Shown: positions 31,600-42,724 of the stretch, one piece after another
Position numbering within the stretch: the stretch's first letter is position 1
How the letters are laid out: each line of letters begins with the position of its first letter
Source of the DNA: Diospyros lotus
Taxonomy: Eukaryota; Streptophyta; Magnoliopsida; Ericales; Ebenaceae
Length of the DNA: 64,000 bases
Assembly: GCF_014633365.1 (NCBI RefSeq)
Contig: NC_068338.1
Location: 49,487,716-49,551,715 of the forward strand
Direction: 5' to 3'
Position numbers and translations under genes: made by a program
Notes under the pieces: generated by a model
The model's database searches: none
The model's input: the letters and a program-made list of their open reading frames with translations, nothing else
What the model was told of the DNA's origin: nothing

Positions 31600-32230
31600 G
31601 GCACTATGTCCAAATTCATCTTTAAGCCATGTCAACGCTTGTCGTTACTAAAGCCGGCTTTTTTACATATATATGCAGGAGATGAAATATCATATTAAAT
31701 TATCAATATATATATATATATATATTGAAAATTCATTTAAAAGTTCTGTGAAAAGAATAAATATTATTCATAATAATCTTAATTTTAGTGGATAACGAAA
31801 TATTAAAATAAATATTATTTATAAAAATTTTAATTCTAATAGATTATGAAATGTTAGGATATATGTAACATCCTGATATTTTTAAAAAAATAATAATAAT
31901 TTATTTTTGTATTTGAAAGGATTTTTTTTATAATTTATTGGTGATTTTATGGGATTGAGAACTTTAATGGAAGAATTAAGAAAAATGATCAAGGTTGAAT
32001 AAAGAATTGATTGGGGGTGGTTTTGAAATTTCTGGAGTCTCAAGTATAATTTTGAACACTGAGAGCATTAGTGTATAATTAATTGATTCCAAAATTGGGA
32101 GATAAAATTAGTATATAATTAATTGATGCATATGCATTAAGGAGAAGACTTGCAGATGGAACAGTCGTGCGCACGCAGAGGAACCAACGGTCTTGAGTTT
32201 GAAGCTTGGAAAGACGCAGTTGAAAATTAA
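31600..32230. repeat. Upstream block of SRA unit 2
   Basis: Paralogue of 1-400 and 16700-17300, with a dinucleotide TA run at about 31708-31730 and the ATGTAACATCCTGATATTTT motif. It ends in GAAAATTAA (32222-32230), the left 9-bp TSD of the next element. No gene seen. Confidence 0.55.
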
Positions 32231-32665
32231 GGAAAATGCTATTTGTACAGAAACTTGGTTACAGAAAACGTACAGGGATGATATATCGTGAAATATCGCG
32301 ATATTTTGAGTTCATCCCCTCCTCCCTCTCTCCCCTCTCTCTCCCTCTTTCCCTCGCCGCTGCAACCTCACCTGCGGCCGTTCTTCGCCTCTGTCTGGTC
32401 TTGCTGCTGCCTCGCCTCAACCGCCTCGCCTCGCCGCTGCAATCTCCGCCGCCTCACCCCGTCGCCTCTGCCTCCTCGCTGCTGTCGCCGCACCTCGCCT
32501 CGCCGCTGGAGCCAACTGTGTGAGAAAGAGAGCGAGAGAGAGACAGAGGGAGAGAGAAATGCTGTATTTGGGGCATTTGGGTTATTAATTGCAGGGGCAA
32601 AATGGATATTTTTGTTGCCCTGTAAATTTTTCTGTAAGATTTGTTCTGTACAAATAGCATGACCC
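32231..32665. mobile_element. Mutator-like MITE with CT-rich core, 435 bp, 9-bp TSD
   Basis: TSD GAAAATTAA at 32222-32230 and 32666-32674. Ends GGAAAATGCTATTTGTACAG and, inverted, GGGTCATGCTATTTGTACAG give a TIR of about 20 bases starting GG. The 9-bp TSD is the Mutator signature. The core (about 32310-32545) is a C/T-rich, GC-richer tract followed by a GAGA run, unlike the AT-rich surroundings. Open frames there (95 and 124 codons) are low-complexity Ser/Pro/Leu/Arg and not convincing; the core may be a captured 5'UTR or exon (Pack-MULE). Confidence 0.8.
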
Positions 32666-32778
32666 GAAAATTAATTGTGGAGGCGTGCACAACCATGCGG
32701 CGAGTGGAGCGAGGAGTGTCTGCCATTAGAGCTTTTGGGTAGAGGAAATGGGACTAAGTGGGCAGAATAATTAACTAA

Positions 32779-33682
32779 AGGGTGTTTGTTAATCAAGATA
32801 AGGGAGAAAAAATATCAGATATAGAAAGTATTTCGGATGTTTGGTTTTTCAATATGTTTGTTAAATTTATTTGATCATTTTCAAAAACACCTCACGTGAT
32901 CTCTTATCTACCCCTTTCAAGATAAATTTATCCAACTTCCCTCTCGAATAAATTTATCTAGCTCTTTCAAGATAATACTCAATTACTTATATGCTCCTTA
33001 TAGGATATTTAATGCCATTTAATGTATTTTAAATATTTAAATTTATTAAAAAAATTTATTTATTTAAGTCTTATAATTAATATTATTTAATACATTTTTA
33101 AATTGTTATATGTTTTGACAATTTTTAAAATTTAAATGACATTATTCATTTTATTGATTTTTAAAATTTAAATTTCTCTCTTTATATATATATTATTAAC
33201 TAATATAATTCATTTCACCAATTTTTAAATTATATTATTTAATTTTATATTTTATTATCTATTATGAAAATATGTTTTGGCCATTTTTAATTATCTAGGT
33301 GAAATTATTGTAATTCTAATAACAATTATTTCTATTTTTCAACTCCTTTTAAATTTATTTTTGAACATGAATTTAGAAAATAAAATATTATTTTTATTTT
33401 TTTGACAATTCATATTAATCATAAAATAGTATTTTAATCATAAATTTAATAATAGAGATATTTTGATTAAAAGCTCTTATTTTGGTACTTATCATATGCA
33501 TTAACAAACACATAAAAAGAAAAAATACAATTATCAATAAATTTCAAAAAATTTAACAAACACTCTGATAGAAATTTTAGAATACTTTCCAGCCTTATCT
33601 TGATTATTCCATATCTTGATCCGGAATGCATTTCAAGCTTATCTTGATATCTCTTATCTTACTCATTTTAACAAATGCCTCC
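32779..33682. mobile_element. PIF/Harbinger-like non-autonomous element A, 904 bp, TSD TAA
   Basis: Left end AGGGTGTTTGTTAATCAAGA, right end inverted GGAGGCATTTGTTAAAATGA; TAA on both sides (32776-32778, 33683-33685). The unoccupied paralogue reads TTAACTAAAAGAGGAC at about 377-393. AT-rich interior without transposase. A second copy in reverse orientation is at 42725-43542. Confidence 0.78.
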
Positions 33683-33689
33683 TAAACAA

Positions 33690-34625
33690 AAGAAGACCAA
33701 GTGGGCGAAAAGAGCAAAAGAAGCAGATTAAAATTAAATTAGATTAAGCAGTAAGTACAAAACATTTGAAATTAAATTAGATTAGATTGAAGTTAATTTT
33801 AATAAAAAAAATTATCTTATTATGTTTAATTCTGGTAGTGGAATATTGAGTCGTGAACTGACACATTTGAGACATTTATATTAAAGGGGATTGTTAAGGT
33901 GTTAGGAACTAATATTGTAAGGGTTAAACATATTTTTTGTATAAATTATACTATCTTGACCTATATGATGACAAGGAATTGTCTAGGTATGAAAGTATAG
34001 ATTTTTGATTGAACATAACTTGTGTTAAGGTCCTAGGAAAAATTATATAGGGTCACCAAAAGTTTGGAATGGATGAAAAAGACGAGGTTGCATATATGAT
34101 CCGTTCTATGTTTTTCTATGATTGTCATGAACTATGATTTGATATTTTACATATTGTTTTTATTGAGTCTTATGACTCACCACTTATCACTAATTATATA
34201 AATGGCTCGGGTTCTTGTAAAGGGAAAACAATAATAGAAGAAAGGTTGCCGATGGACGCAATGGATGAGTCATGGGAGGACCTTTGATGTTTATGGGCTT
34301 TATAAGTGAATTATCCTAGTTTGTATTATGTGTGTGGAACAAACGAATCTTGTTGTAAAATTAAAATTTTGACTATTTGTTGAAAAATAATGAATTTTAT
34401 GTAAATTTGTTCCCATGATCTCATCATTTCTCCGTAACAACTCTAAGAGTTCAAGTGTGCAGCCCGACTGATATTCGAGTGCCTTTCATTACTTATTTTT
34501 TGGGGGCTCAAGTTTTCAACGAGTGAATGCAGGGAAACTTGAAGACCACCTAGGTGCCCAAACTCGTTAGGACATAATCGACTTTCAAATTCGACCACAC
34601 CCCAAATGTGGGATTAGGGGTACCA
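33690..34625. other. Intergenic, no gene seen
   Basis: AT-rich. Contains direct repeats of AAATTAAATTAGATTA (about 33725-33790) and stretches that look like decayed retroelement leader. No ORF of interest. Confidence 0.4.
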
Positions 34626-34636
34626 TAATATATACC

Positions 34637-34903
34637 AGGCCTATGCCTAGGGCCCCCCAAAAATTTGGGGCCCCCAACCCCCCCCCCCAACAACAGAGAA
34701 CAAAGCACCTCCAAAAAAATTGGGTCCCCAAAAAAATACACCCCTCAAAGAAAAATAAGCAGAGAACAAAGCACCCTCAAAAAAATTACGCCCCCTTACC
34801 CCCAAACAAAAAAAAAAATTTGGGGGCCCCCAAAAAATACATGCCACCCTCTCCTAAAAAAAATTATTATCGCCTAGGGTCTCACTAGGCCTTGGGCTAG
34901 CCC
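34637..34903. mobile_element. Small element with 11-bp TSD and homopolymer-rich core
   Basis: TAATATATACC flanks it exactly (34626-34636 and 34904-34914). Ends AGGCCTATGCCTAGGGCCCC and, inverted, GGGCTAGCCCAAGGCCTAGT are only partly complementary. The core repeats an AAGCACC(C)TCCAAAAAAATT unit with long C and A runs. TSD length fits a Mutator-like element or a retroposed sequence. Small ORFs on both strands are composition artefacts. Confidence 0.65.
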
Positions 34904-34914
34904 TAATATATACC

Positions 34915-35245
34915 ATAAACAAAATTCTACTTTTAATGGATCCCAAAATGTTAGAATAAATAATATTCTAATCCTAATAGATATTAGAATATTAGAATAA
35001 ACATTATCTAAAATAATTCTAATACTAAAAAATTTTGGAAAGATCAATACTCCTCTATAAATAGATAAACTCACATTTAAAAAAAAGTACGTCTTTGATA
35101 CTAATTTCAATACGACATCTTATTCATAGTCTAACTTAAGTATCGAAATATTTGTGCACATATTACCCTACGTCCTTTGATCGTTTTTTTTTCTTGCAGA
35201 ATTCAAGCAGTTTGACAACTACGTTTTCAATTAATAAATTTATTA
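34915..35245 (+). mobile_element. LTR-like fragment with TATA box
   Basis: TCTATAAATAGATAAACTC (TATA), a leader, and ACTACGTTTTCAATTAATAA followed by TTTATTATTGTGTTCAAATG, matching 42520-42720 plus 43546-43620. Preceded at 42330-42520 by an about 52-bp tandem repeat (AAATATTATTCATAA, then ATCTTAATTCTAGTAGAT). This looks like the 3' part of an LTR; its internal region is absent. Confidence 0.45.
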
Positions 35246-35648
35246 TTGTGTTCAAATGATAACAATAAAAAAAAAAAAATTGCCCATTCCATTGGTAAAT
35301 ATCATCATTCTAAAGGTAAATATAACAATATATGTGAAGATATATATAGTAATTACATTAATGTTCGTGTATCTTCTTGACCGTGTTACAACAATTATTT
35401 CTGAAAAGGATTATTTCCATGTCCAAGAGGGTATGGAATCTTTTTGTTCTTTTCAGAACTATGCTTGGCATCAACTAAGTTCTTGTCTAAAACATAATGA
35501 AGCAAATTACACAGCAGCCTTGAAGTTTAGCTTAATTACAACAACTACCCCTATATTTTTAAAATGACAATATCATCCTCTATTGTTCACAGAGTTATGC
35601 AAAAGATGGGGCCCACCATTTTAGACCAAGAAGTTGGGCCAAATATTA

Positions 35649-36706
35649 GGTGGTGTTCTCTCTGTATTTCAATTTTGAGTTTTGAATTTTGAATTTATTT
35701 TGAGTTTTGTGTTTTGAGTGTCTATTTTGAGATTTTTAAAAACGCATTCTTTTTGTTATTCTGAAAAATTGTTTCTTAAAATAGAAAACTAGAAAACGCG
35801 TTTACTTTGAAATTTTGTAAAATTTATTTTAAAATATTTTATTTAATAAATTTGATTCAAAGTTATAAATATTTATTAATAAATTATAAATTTAATTCAA
35901 AAAATTTAAAATATAACATAATAATCTAACCATATATAATATATTAAAATTATAAATTATATTTAAAATTATGATCTATGTTTTGAAATTATAAATTGTT
36001 TTTGACATTAATTTTGAGATTTAAATTACTCATAACATAAATATTAAAAATAATAATAAATCATAAAATAACAAAAGGTTGATTTATTCAAAATTTTAAA
36101 AATATAATTAAAAAAAATTAAAATAAAAAACTAAGAGTTGAGAAAGGGCGAAGGTGGACGAAGAAATGGCTGAAGAAAGAAGGAAGAAATGAAAGGGCAG
36201 GAGGCGATGGCGGCAAGCAATGGTGGATCTGGGCATGACAGGCGGCGGCGATGGCAGTGTGTATGACGGATTTGGAAGAGGAACGACGCAGGCGAACAGC
36301 GAGGCACGACAAATCTGGAAGGGATAACAGCGTAGGCGAACGACGTAGGCAGCGGTGGCAGGCGCTGCGATGGTCAACAACGAAGAGATAGAGTCTAGAA
36401 GGGAAGAGGTGGTGACGGAGAAGATGGTTGGGGTAGTCGCAGTGTTTTGGTCGAGGCTTGAGAGAGAACGAGATTGGAAGGTTGCTGGGGGTGGGGGGGT
36501 TGCGCGACCGTTTTTCGTGTTTTTGTGTTTTTGGTGTGTTTTCACTGAAAACACCCAAAACAACAAAATATTGTTTTGGGTTTTTTTACAAAATTTTTCC
36601 TTGTTTTTGAAAATGCGTTTTTGAAAATAACAAAGAGAACACGTTTTCAGTATTTTGAAAAATTGAAAACTCAAAACGGATTGAAAACAGCAAAGAGAAC
36701 ATGCCC
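35649..36706. mobile_element. PIF/Harbinger-like element with purine-rich GC core, 1058 bp, TSD TTA
   Basis: TTA on both sides (35646-35648, 36707-36709); the unoccupied paralogue GCCAAATATTTAGTTTTTGG is at about 44546-44566. Ends GGTGGTGTTCTCTCTG and, inverted, GGGCATGTTCTCTTTGC. The AT-rich arms contain inverted AAAACGCATTC/GAAAATGCGTTTT motifs. The core (36130-36500) is GC-rich and strongly purine-biased, with G/A-rich ATGG repeats; open frames on the minus strand (188, 146 codons) run out into the AT-rich arms and are not convincing. It may be captured exon sequence. Confidence 0.75.
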
Positions 36707-36839
36707 TTAGTTTTTGGAATTTTTTATTTTTTAATATTTATTTGGTCCTCTGGGTTTTCCAAAATAAAAAAAAGAAAAAGAAAATCCGAAGGGAAATACG
36801 AGCGAAGGAAACCGCCTCATATTCAAACTCCCTTCTCTT

Positions 36840-37191
36840 TCGGCCCCACTCACAACCGCTCCTCTGCCACTCTCTCTGCAAACCCTATACGTCATTGGCG
36901 GTCGCCGTCCGTTTTCCGTTGCTCATCTCTCCAAGGCTTCAAGGAAGACCCACTTCAAGGAACCCAACTCTGTACGTATCTTCTTCTCTTTAATGCTCTG
37001 ATTTCCATTGGTTCTTTCATGGGACTTGTCTCCGGCTTAGTGTCATCTTTTCATGGCAATCTGCATTTAGTCTCTGCTTCTGTGTCGTTTGGGTTTCATT
37101 ATCATTATGTGTGTGTCTATATATATATATATAGATATGCGTGTACAGGTGTCCGTTGGTGCTTTTGGATTCGTGGAGTTGAACTGCAACA
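36840..37191 (+). promoter_or_regulatory. 5'UTR exon and leader intron of SRA gene 2
   Basis: An exon-like stretch (about 36850-36971, GCAAACCCTATACGTCATTG, then TCTCTCCAAGGCTTCAAGGA) ends at a donor GTACGTAT (36972). A 177-bp T-rich intron follows, ending TGTACAG at 37148. The CDS starts 43 bases later. The same layout is in copy 3 (donor 45987, acceptor 46078), where the intron is 92 bp. In copy 1 only the acceptor (1516) remains. Confidence 0.55.
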
Positions 37192-38451
37192 ATGAATTTG
37201 CTAACTGATAGAAACTGTTCTAAGCCGCTTGTGAGAAGAAGAACATCCGACCATGGCAGATGTCGGTTCATCGGCGGTTTCCCACCAAACTTTAAGGGCC
37301 CGAAGGTTGATGCCATTCGTGACTTCCCCAGAAATTGTGGTTCCCCTGCCTCTAGAAGAACCGCTGCAATGTCATGGGATGTAAATTCTGAGCCTGCAGA
37401 GCCGTTGCGGCGATATGGAACTGTTCAAACTCCTGAACATTGTGAAAAGGTGTTGAGAAAAGCCCAGTACGAGCCTCAATTGATCCATATATCAGAGAAA
37501 CGTGCTCAGGGTAAACCGAATAATGATTTGGACACTTCTAGATCTTTGTCGAAATCGTGCCAACTTGTTGGGAACTATTCGGCACCAAAGAGCAGGGAAG
37601 GGGTTCCTGTTTTTTGCGATTATCCACTGCGACGTGGAATGCTTAATCCTGATCCCAAATCCAAGGTTTTGGCTAAGAAGTCTACCATGGATCAAAGGCC
37701 ATTGGTGATGACAAGAAGAGCTGACAGGGAACAAGAATCTAATGGTCTTGCTATGGTTCCTTCCGATAACGTTCCAACAGTCTTTCATCAGAATAAAGTA
37801 AAGGAGGCTCTGGATCTGTTTGAGGAAGCATTCAAAAAACTCCTGGAAGAAAATGAAGCACAGGCAAAGGGGAAGGGAGGTTCGGCAAGAATGGTTCTTT
37901 TGAAGGCAGCAATGCGGTTGAAAGAGCGGCGAAAATGGGTAAACACCGCAAAACTGTTCGGGGCAGTCCCTGGAGTAGAAGTCGGGGATAGGTTTCGATT
38001 CAGGGTCGAGCTTGTTGTCATTGGGCTTCATCGTCAGTTTCAGGGTGGCATAGACTACACGAAGAAAGATGGCAAAGTTGTTGCCACCAGCATTGTTGCC
38101 AGTGGCAGGTATGCAAATGATGCAAAATCTGCCGATGTTTTGATATATTGTGGTCAAGGAGGGAACCCTTCGGTGGCAGATAAGAAGCCTGAAGATCAAA
38201 AGCTTAAACGAGGCAACCTCGCATTGAAGAACAGCATGGATGAAGGAACGCCAGTGAGGGTTATTCGCGGTCGCGAGACTTTGAAGAAACCTAGCATTCT
38301 GGGAAGAAGAAGAGGGAGGAATTATGCTTATGTGTATGATGGTTTGTACGATGTGACTAATTGTAGCCAGAAAAGAGGGCCATATGGCAAATTGGTTTTC
38401 ATGTTCCAGTTGAATAGGATACCAGGGCAACCCAAACTTGGGAGGTTCTGA
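37192..38451 (+). CDS. SRA-YDG domain protein (SUVH5/6-like, no SET domain), copy 2
   Basis: Intact 419-codon paralogue of 1560-2819. SRA domain 256-415 with GVEVGDRFRFRVE, GLHRQFQGGIDY, SIVASGRYAND and YVYDGLYD. Differences from copy 1 are scattered (for example RGRNYAY for SGRNYAY, CEK for GEK at 84-86) and mostly conservative. It ends after the SRA, with no SET region downstream. This copy keeps a leader exon, a leader intron and a compact promoter region, so it is the best candidate for an expressed member. The role would be binding of methylated DNA in the nucleus (family knowledge plus inference). Confidence 0.87.
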   Translation: MNLLTDRNCSKPLVRRRTSDHGRCRFIGGFPPNFKGPKVDAIRDFPRNCGSPASRRTAAMSWDVNSEPAEPLRRYGTVQTPEHCEKVLRKAQYEPQLIHISEKRAQGKPNNDLDTSRSLSKSCQLVGNYSAPKSREGVPVFCDYPLRRGMLNPDPKSKVLAKKSTMDQRPLVMTRRADREQESNGLAMVPSDNVPTVFHQNKVKEALDLFEEAFKKLLEENEAQAKGKGGSARMVLLKAAMRLKERRKWVNTAKLFGAVPGVEVGDRFRFRVELVVIGLHRQFQGGIDYTKKDGKVVATSIVASGRYANDAKSADVLIYCGQGGNPSVADKKPEDQKLKRGNLALKNSMDEGTPVRVIRGRETLKKPSILGRRRGRNYAYVYDGLYDVTNCSQKRGPYGKLVFMFQLNRIPGQPKLGRF

Positions 38452-38459
38452 TCCTAGTC

Positions 38460-38600
38460 ACGGTATTTGCAGCTGTACATGCTATGCCAAGGTTGGGGTT
38501 GGGGATGGGGATGAATCTCTTATTATTTGTGTTCTAGTATTTCGCAGCCAAATCTCATGGGTGGAATGATGTTATTGGAGTTCTAATTTGCTGAATATCT
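38460..38600 (+). pseudogene. Vestigial cyclin fragment after SRA gene 2
   Basis: GCTATGCCAAGGTTGGGG and CTAGTATTTCGCAGCCAAAT match the vestige at 2835-2945, with the same loss of the coding middle. It probably forms the 3'UTR. Confidence 0.5.
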
Positions 38601-38881
38601 TATAGGGTTCCTTCTTATTTTATTTTTTCTAATTCATAAATTTTTTTTAATTTATCTTCGAAAGATGAAGCATGATGTGAAAATGATCTAAAATAAATAA
38701 AATGTTAATTGAAAGGGCCACATAAACCTTTAAAGAGAAGTTGAACCCCAAGACTAATTAATATATACATAGCCTTTGCAACACATGTTATTTATTTATT
38801 TAGAGATCCTAAACTCTTGAACATGACAGATATATCAAGATTTCTCTAAGACGAGCAATCCGCCTAAATACACAATAAGTT

Positions 38882-41135
38882 AGTTCTTGAAGTTCGAAAG
38901 TTGGTCGATCATGATTCATGGGTTCACAATGAAAAAATCAACACAAATGCAAAGAGGAGAAACAAATAATAAGTCACATACGGAAAAGTTTTTACGTGAT
39001 TCAGCCAGAATGATGCCTAATTCACAACTGTTCTCTAGTTATTTTTGCACAATAACAGTATATCATTATCGTCCATTGGCTGCACTCTCACTCTGCAATT
39101 AAAATACAAAACAAAACACAATAATTTTATTTTTTGTTTATTTAGGTGAGAGGTTTATACTCGTCAGTGTACGAGTGTAGTTGTAGTCCAAATTTAAATT
39201 TATACTTTCTAGATGAGTTCAGGTTGTCCACTGAGGGATTTATTTAGGACAAAAAAAAAGAATGTCACACACGCACACACATTTAGATGGATTGGTAACA
39301 AGATTTTTTTTTTTTTATGATTTTTAGATAACAGATACTAGAAAATAAAGTAAGGTAAAAGTTGAAATAAATGCTTAATGTGGGGATATAAAATTTGATA
39401 GCACTTGAGTTAAGACAATTTCAGCACCAACCTGTTAATTTCCAAATTTTTAGCAGATAAGGTTAGTAACATTAATTTAATTTCAAATATGAGAGTTTGT
39501 TACTAAATGCAATTAGAGATGATGATAGTTCTAGTTTAAATAATCCCCATACATAATATGCGAGATTTTATTTTAAGCAACTACCATAAATCCAATTACA
39601 ATTAATATACAAAACAACTAAATTAATCATACGGGTTTGGGTATGATAGCGTTTCCAGTTCTAGTAACTCCCATGCGTGACATGAAAGCTCTAAGTTAGG
39701 CTTACGCTCCAATCCGAATCTAGTGATTTTCTAATAATTAAAACACACTCGTACTGAAATTTAAATTAATGTTACTCATTTAAAGCGCAGCTTTTTTTGG
39801 GAATCATTAGCGTTGGACACTGTCCTTACCTTAACCCAAGATTAGATTTAACTACTCATTTTCATTTAAAAGTTAATTAACAAGAATTTAAATGGCGTAA
39901 TTTAAATAACAGAATTTAAATAACAAGAATTAAAATAGCAGAAACTAACTGGCTATTTAGGCGGTGGATAATTAAAAGACAAGAATTAAAATTACAGAAA
40001 TTTAAAGGTAGAAATTAACCGGCCATTTAGGCGATGGATAATAAAGTAACAATAAATGACATAAGAATTTAAAAGAAGAAAGGAAGAAAGTAAGATTACA
40101 AGAGAAAACAAGAGAGAGAATAAGAGCAATTCTCTAAGAGAAACTTTAAGAACAAAACTAAACTTTGATTCAAGTAATAACCATCTCCTTCACAAATGCA
40201 CCCAAGTGAGCTTTTTATAGCCCACAAGATGCAATACAAACCACACAATTATTCAACTAAACATAATTATATCTAATGGGCACTCACAAAACATTCACCT
40301 AACTAATGGAAGAAAATTAGGTAAAAGACAAAAAATACCAAAGACTTTAGATGGTGGACTACTCATAAGAATACAAAAGACTTTAGGTGGTAAATCACTT
40401 ATAAAAAAAATACAAAACAAAGAAAAGTCTTCTACAAATTGGGCTTTGATTGGTCTTGGGCCTTTGGTTGGATTCCATTTGATAGTTGGGCCAAGTGCAC
40501 TTGAAACATCCTCTAGACTCCATAATTGGCCTTTGAATTTCAGCAATAAAAAATAGGTAATTCAATGTCTTCGATTATGCCCCTAATTAATTGTAGAAGC
40601 CAACTTCCTTGTTTCATCCTGAAATAATATGTAATACGAATAATTATTTACATTAAGCATAAATATAAAGCCAAAATAGGAATATAATTCATTAGGATAT
40701 AGGAAATATTGACCCTTATCATCCATCCCCTTACAATTATTTTTTAACCCCTATTTATAGTGTGGGGTATTTACAATTTTCAAAAAATTCAAAATAAGAG
40801 GATAATATTACGGAGACAAGATGTCCTTATCAATTCCATAAAATCGAGAATGGATCATGCATTATCAGGGGTTTGGTTTGTCTCAAATAAGATAGGTGGG
40901 CATCACCTCCGATTATTCTGTAACCTTTTTGTTATGCGAGTTGAACAGTTTGGCCAACGAGCTAACAGCATCGCTAGGAGCTCGCTTGGTTCTGTGGTTT
41001 GAGCTCAGATTTCGGCGATGTGTGAACTTGCTCTGACAATCTCAACCCTGGGCCCGTTGGGCTTCAAGAGGTTGGGCCAGCCTACTGGATCGAATCTAGC
41101 CTATAAAAAAGGTGGTCCAGAAAATACCCATAACA
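38882..41135. mobile_element. LTR-like insertion carrying a nested solo LTR
   Basis: The conserved flank AATACACAATAAG (38868-38880) resumes with TTGGTAAAATTTAAAC at 41136; everything between is absent from copy 1 (about 3280-3300). The outer parts (38882-39076, 40727-41135) have ACGTGATTCAGCCAGAATG, a motif typical of copia LTRs, and end in CCCATAACA. TSD not clear. No ORF is supportable. Confidence 0.45.
39077..40721 (-). mobile_element. Solo LTR of the Athila family, 1645 bp, TSD TCCAT
   Basis: Aligns through much of its length to the LTRs of the 17337-31066 element (TATACTCGTCAGTGTACGAG, GGTATGATAGCGTTTCCAGT, TTTAGGCGGTG repeats). TCCAT is at 39072-39076 and 40722-40726. Diverged (roughly 10% by eye) and with a different end (ACCTAACTAATGGAAG region), so older than the full element. 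It shows that LTR-LTR recombination has removed a full copy here. Confidence 0.85.
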
Positions 41136-41139
41136 TTGG

Positions 41140-41770
41140 TAAAATTTAAACTAATAACAACAGAAAAACAAATTTCAAGACTTATCTAAAATCCAAAACC
41201 CATAGAAACCTAAAACTCACCCACGGTTTAGCGGAATCGAGCCCAACAATTAGCTTCCTTCCCGCACCAACAAAGAAACCCTAACAAATGCATAAAACAC
41301 CGTCGGCATCCTCAAATCAAACAATCACACCTATCATCGACTTCCAAATGCCAGTCAAAGGTTCTAATATACCAAGTTTGCCATCGTTAACCTGTTTTCT
41401 TATCCCCAGATAAAAATCCCGTCACCACAAATACAATGCAACGGTAAGACGAGAGAAAGATGTTATGTAACTTTTATGGTCATTACAAAATGGTTTAGAT
41501 TGAAGCTAGCCGCCAATAAATAAGAGGGCGACAGAGTTGGTCCAAATGGGTAGCCAAGCAATGACAACATAGAAGCAGGTTTCTGTTGCCTCTGTTTGTT
41601 CTGCATTAAGAAACAAACATAAAATTGGAGAATCAAGTGAATAATATAAGGTTGAAGTTGAAAATAAACTTTAACAGCAGAGAATCATAGATCCGTAACT
41701 TTTCCATATTCTCCTAATCTAATGGTAATGGGAGCGGCAAAAAGAAAGAAACTATGCGTCTTGCAATATT
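41140..41770. repeat. Conserved 3' flank of SRA unit 2
   Basis: Paralogue of 3290-3770 plus 10226-10320 and of 50395-50990, with the about 185-bp segment present once (41465-41655). No gene recognised. Confidence 0.6.
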
Positions 41771-41780
41771 GGTGAAGTGA

Positions 41781-42102
41781 GGGTAATTCACACTAAAAGT
41801 CGCAAAATTTTGGTGTCTTTTATAATTTGATCACTAAACTTTGATTAATTGTAAAGTGATCATAAAATTTTCAAATATTTTGTAATGTGATCACATTTAA
41901 AACTTTTAACATATTCTAACCAAAGTTGTTGATGTGTCGATGACGTGACGCTGATATGTCGATGAAAACATGCCAAAAAGTCTTAAATGTGATCACATTA
42001 CAAAATATTTGAAAATTTTGTGATCACTTTACAATTAATTGAAGTTTAATAATCAATTTGCAAAAGACACCAAAATTTTGTGACTTTTGTCGTGAATTAC
42101 CG
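41781..42102. mobile_element. Foldback MITE, Mutator-like, 322 bp, 9-10 bp TSD
   Basis: (G)GTGAAGTGA flanks both ends (41771-41780, 42102-42111). The arms are about 115 bp of inverted repeat (GGGTAATTCACACTAAAAGT against CGGTAATTCACGACAAAAGT, then CAAAATTTTGGTGTCTTTT), so most of the element can form one hairpin. No ORF. Confidence 0.85.
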
Positions 42103-42329
42103 GTGAAGTGATATATAAAAAATAAATAAAAACATTTAAAGGATGATAATTAAGTGACATAAGAGTTGAATTAGCATAAGACCTCAGTCTTGTATTTGAG
42201 TTCTCCTATTAACAACCTTTTAGTGACATAAAGTTATTTTAGATTTATGGAGAAAAGAGTTAATGGTCTCAAAATATTTTTTTTGGCCTCATCTTAATTG
42301 GGGAGATTCTAAATAAAGCACAAACATGA

Positions 42330-42720
42330 TAAATCCAACATTCAAAAATTCTTAAAAAAAAGATAAATATTATTCATAAAAATCTTAATTCTAGTAGATA
42401 ATAAAATATTAAGATAAGCATTACTCATAAGAATCCTAATTCTAGTAGATCCCGAAATGTTAGAATAACCATTATCTATAAGAATTCTAATTTTAGTAGA
42501 TCTCAAAATGTTAGGATAAACATTATCCTAATCCTAATAGATCTTAGAATATTAGAATAAATATTATTTGAAATTATCCTAATATTAGGAGATTTGGGAA
42601 AGATCAATGCTCTTCTATACATAGATTAACCATTATTTTAAAAAGAGTATATTTTTTATACTAATTTCAATATGATCTTCAACTTTTCATTATCTGACTT
42701 AAATATTAGAATGTCTCTTT
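42330..42720 (+). repeat. About 52-bp tandem repeats and LTR-like fragment
   Basis: Three to four units of AAGATAAATATTATTCATAA followed by AATCTTAATTCTAGTAGAT, then the LTR-like leader also seen at 34915-35245. It continues at 43546-43620 after the Harbinger-like element inserted into it. Confidence 0.5.
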
Positions 42721-42724
42721 CTTA

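Noticed and set aside
32236..32726. Open frames of 90-124 codons on both strands
   Set aside because: Low-complexity Ser/Pro/Leu/Arg translation of a CT-rich tract inside a MITE; several frames are open at once, as expected from composition.
34643..34888. Overlapping 66-81 codon ORFs on both strands
   Set aside because: Pro/Lys- and Gly/Phe-rich translations of C, A and G runs in a small transposable element.
36108..36674. 188- and 146-codon minus-strand ORFs
   Set aside because: They read through a purine-biased transposon core into AT-rich arms; no domain, biased composition, overlapping frames both open.
37492..38430. 312-codon minus-strand ORF opposite SRA gene 2
   Set aside because: Shadow of the SRA coding strand; the equivalent antisense frame is broken in copies 1 and 3, and the sense frame has clear domain motifs.
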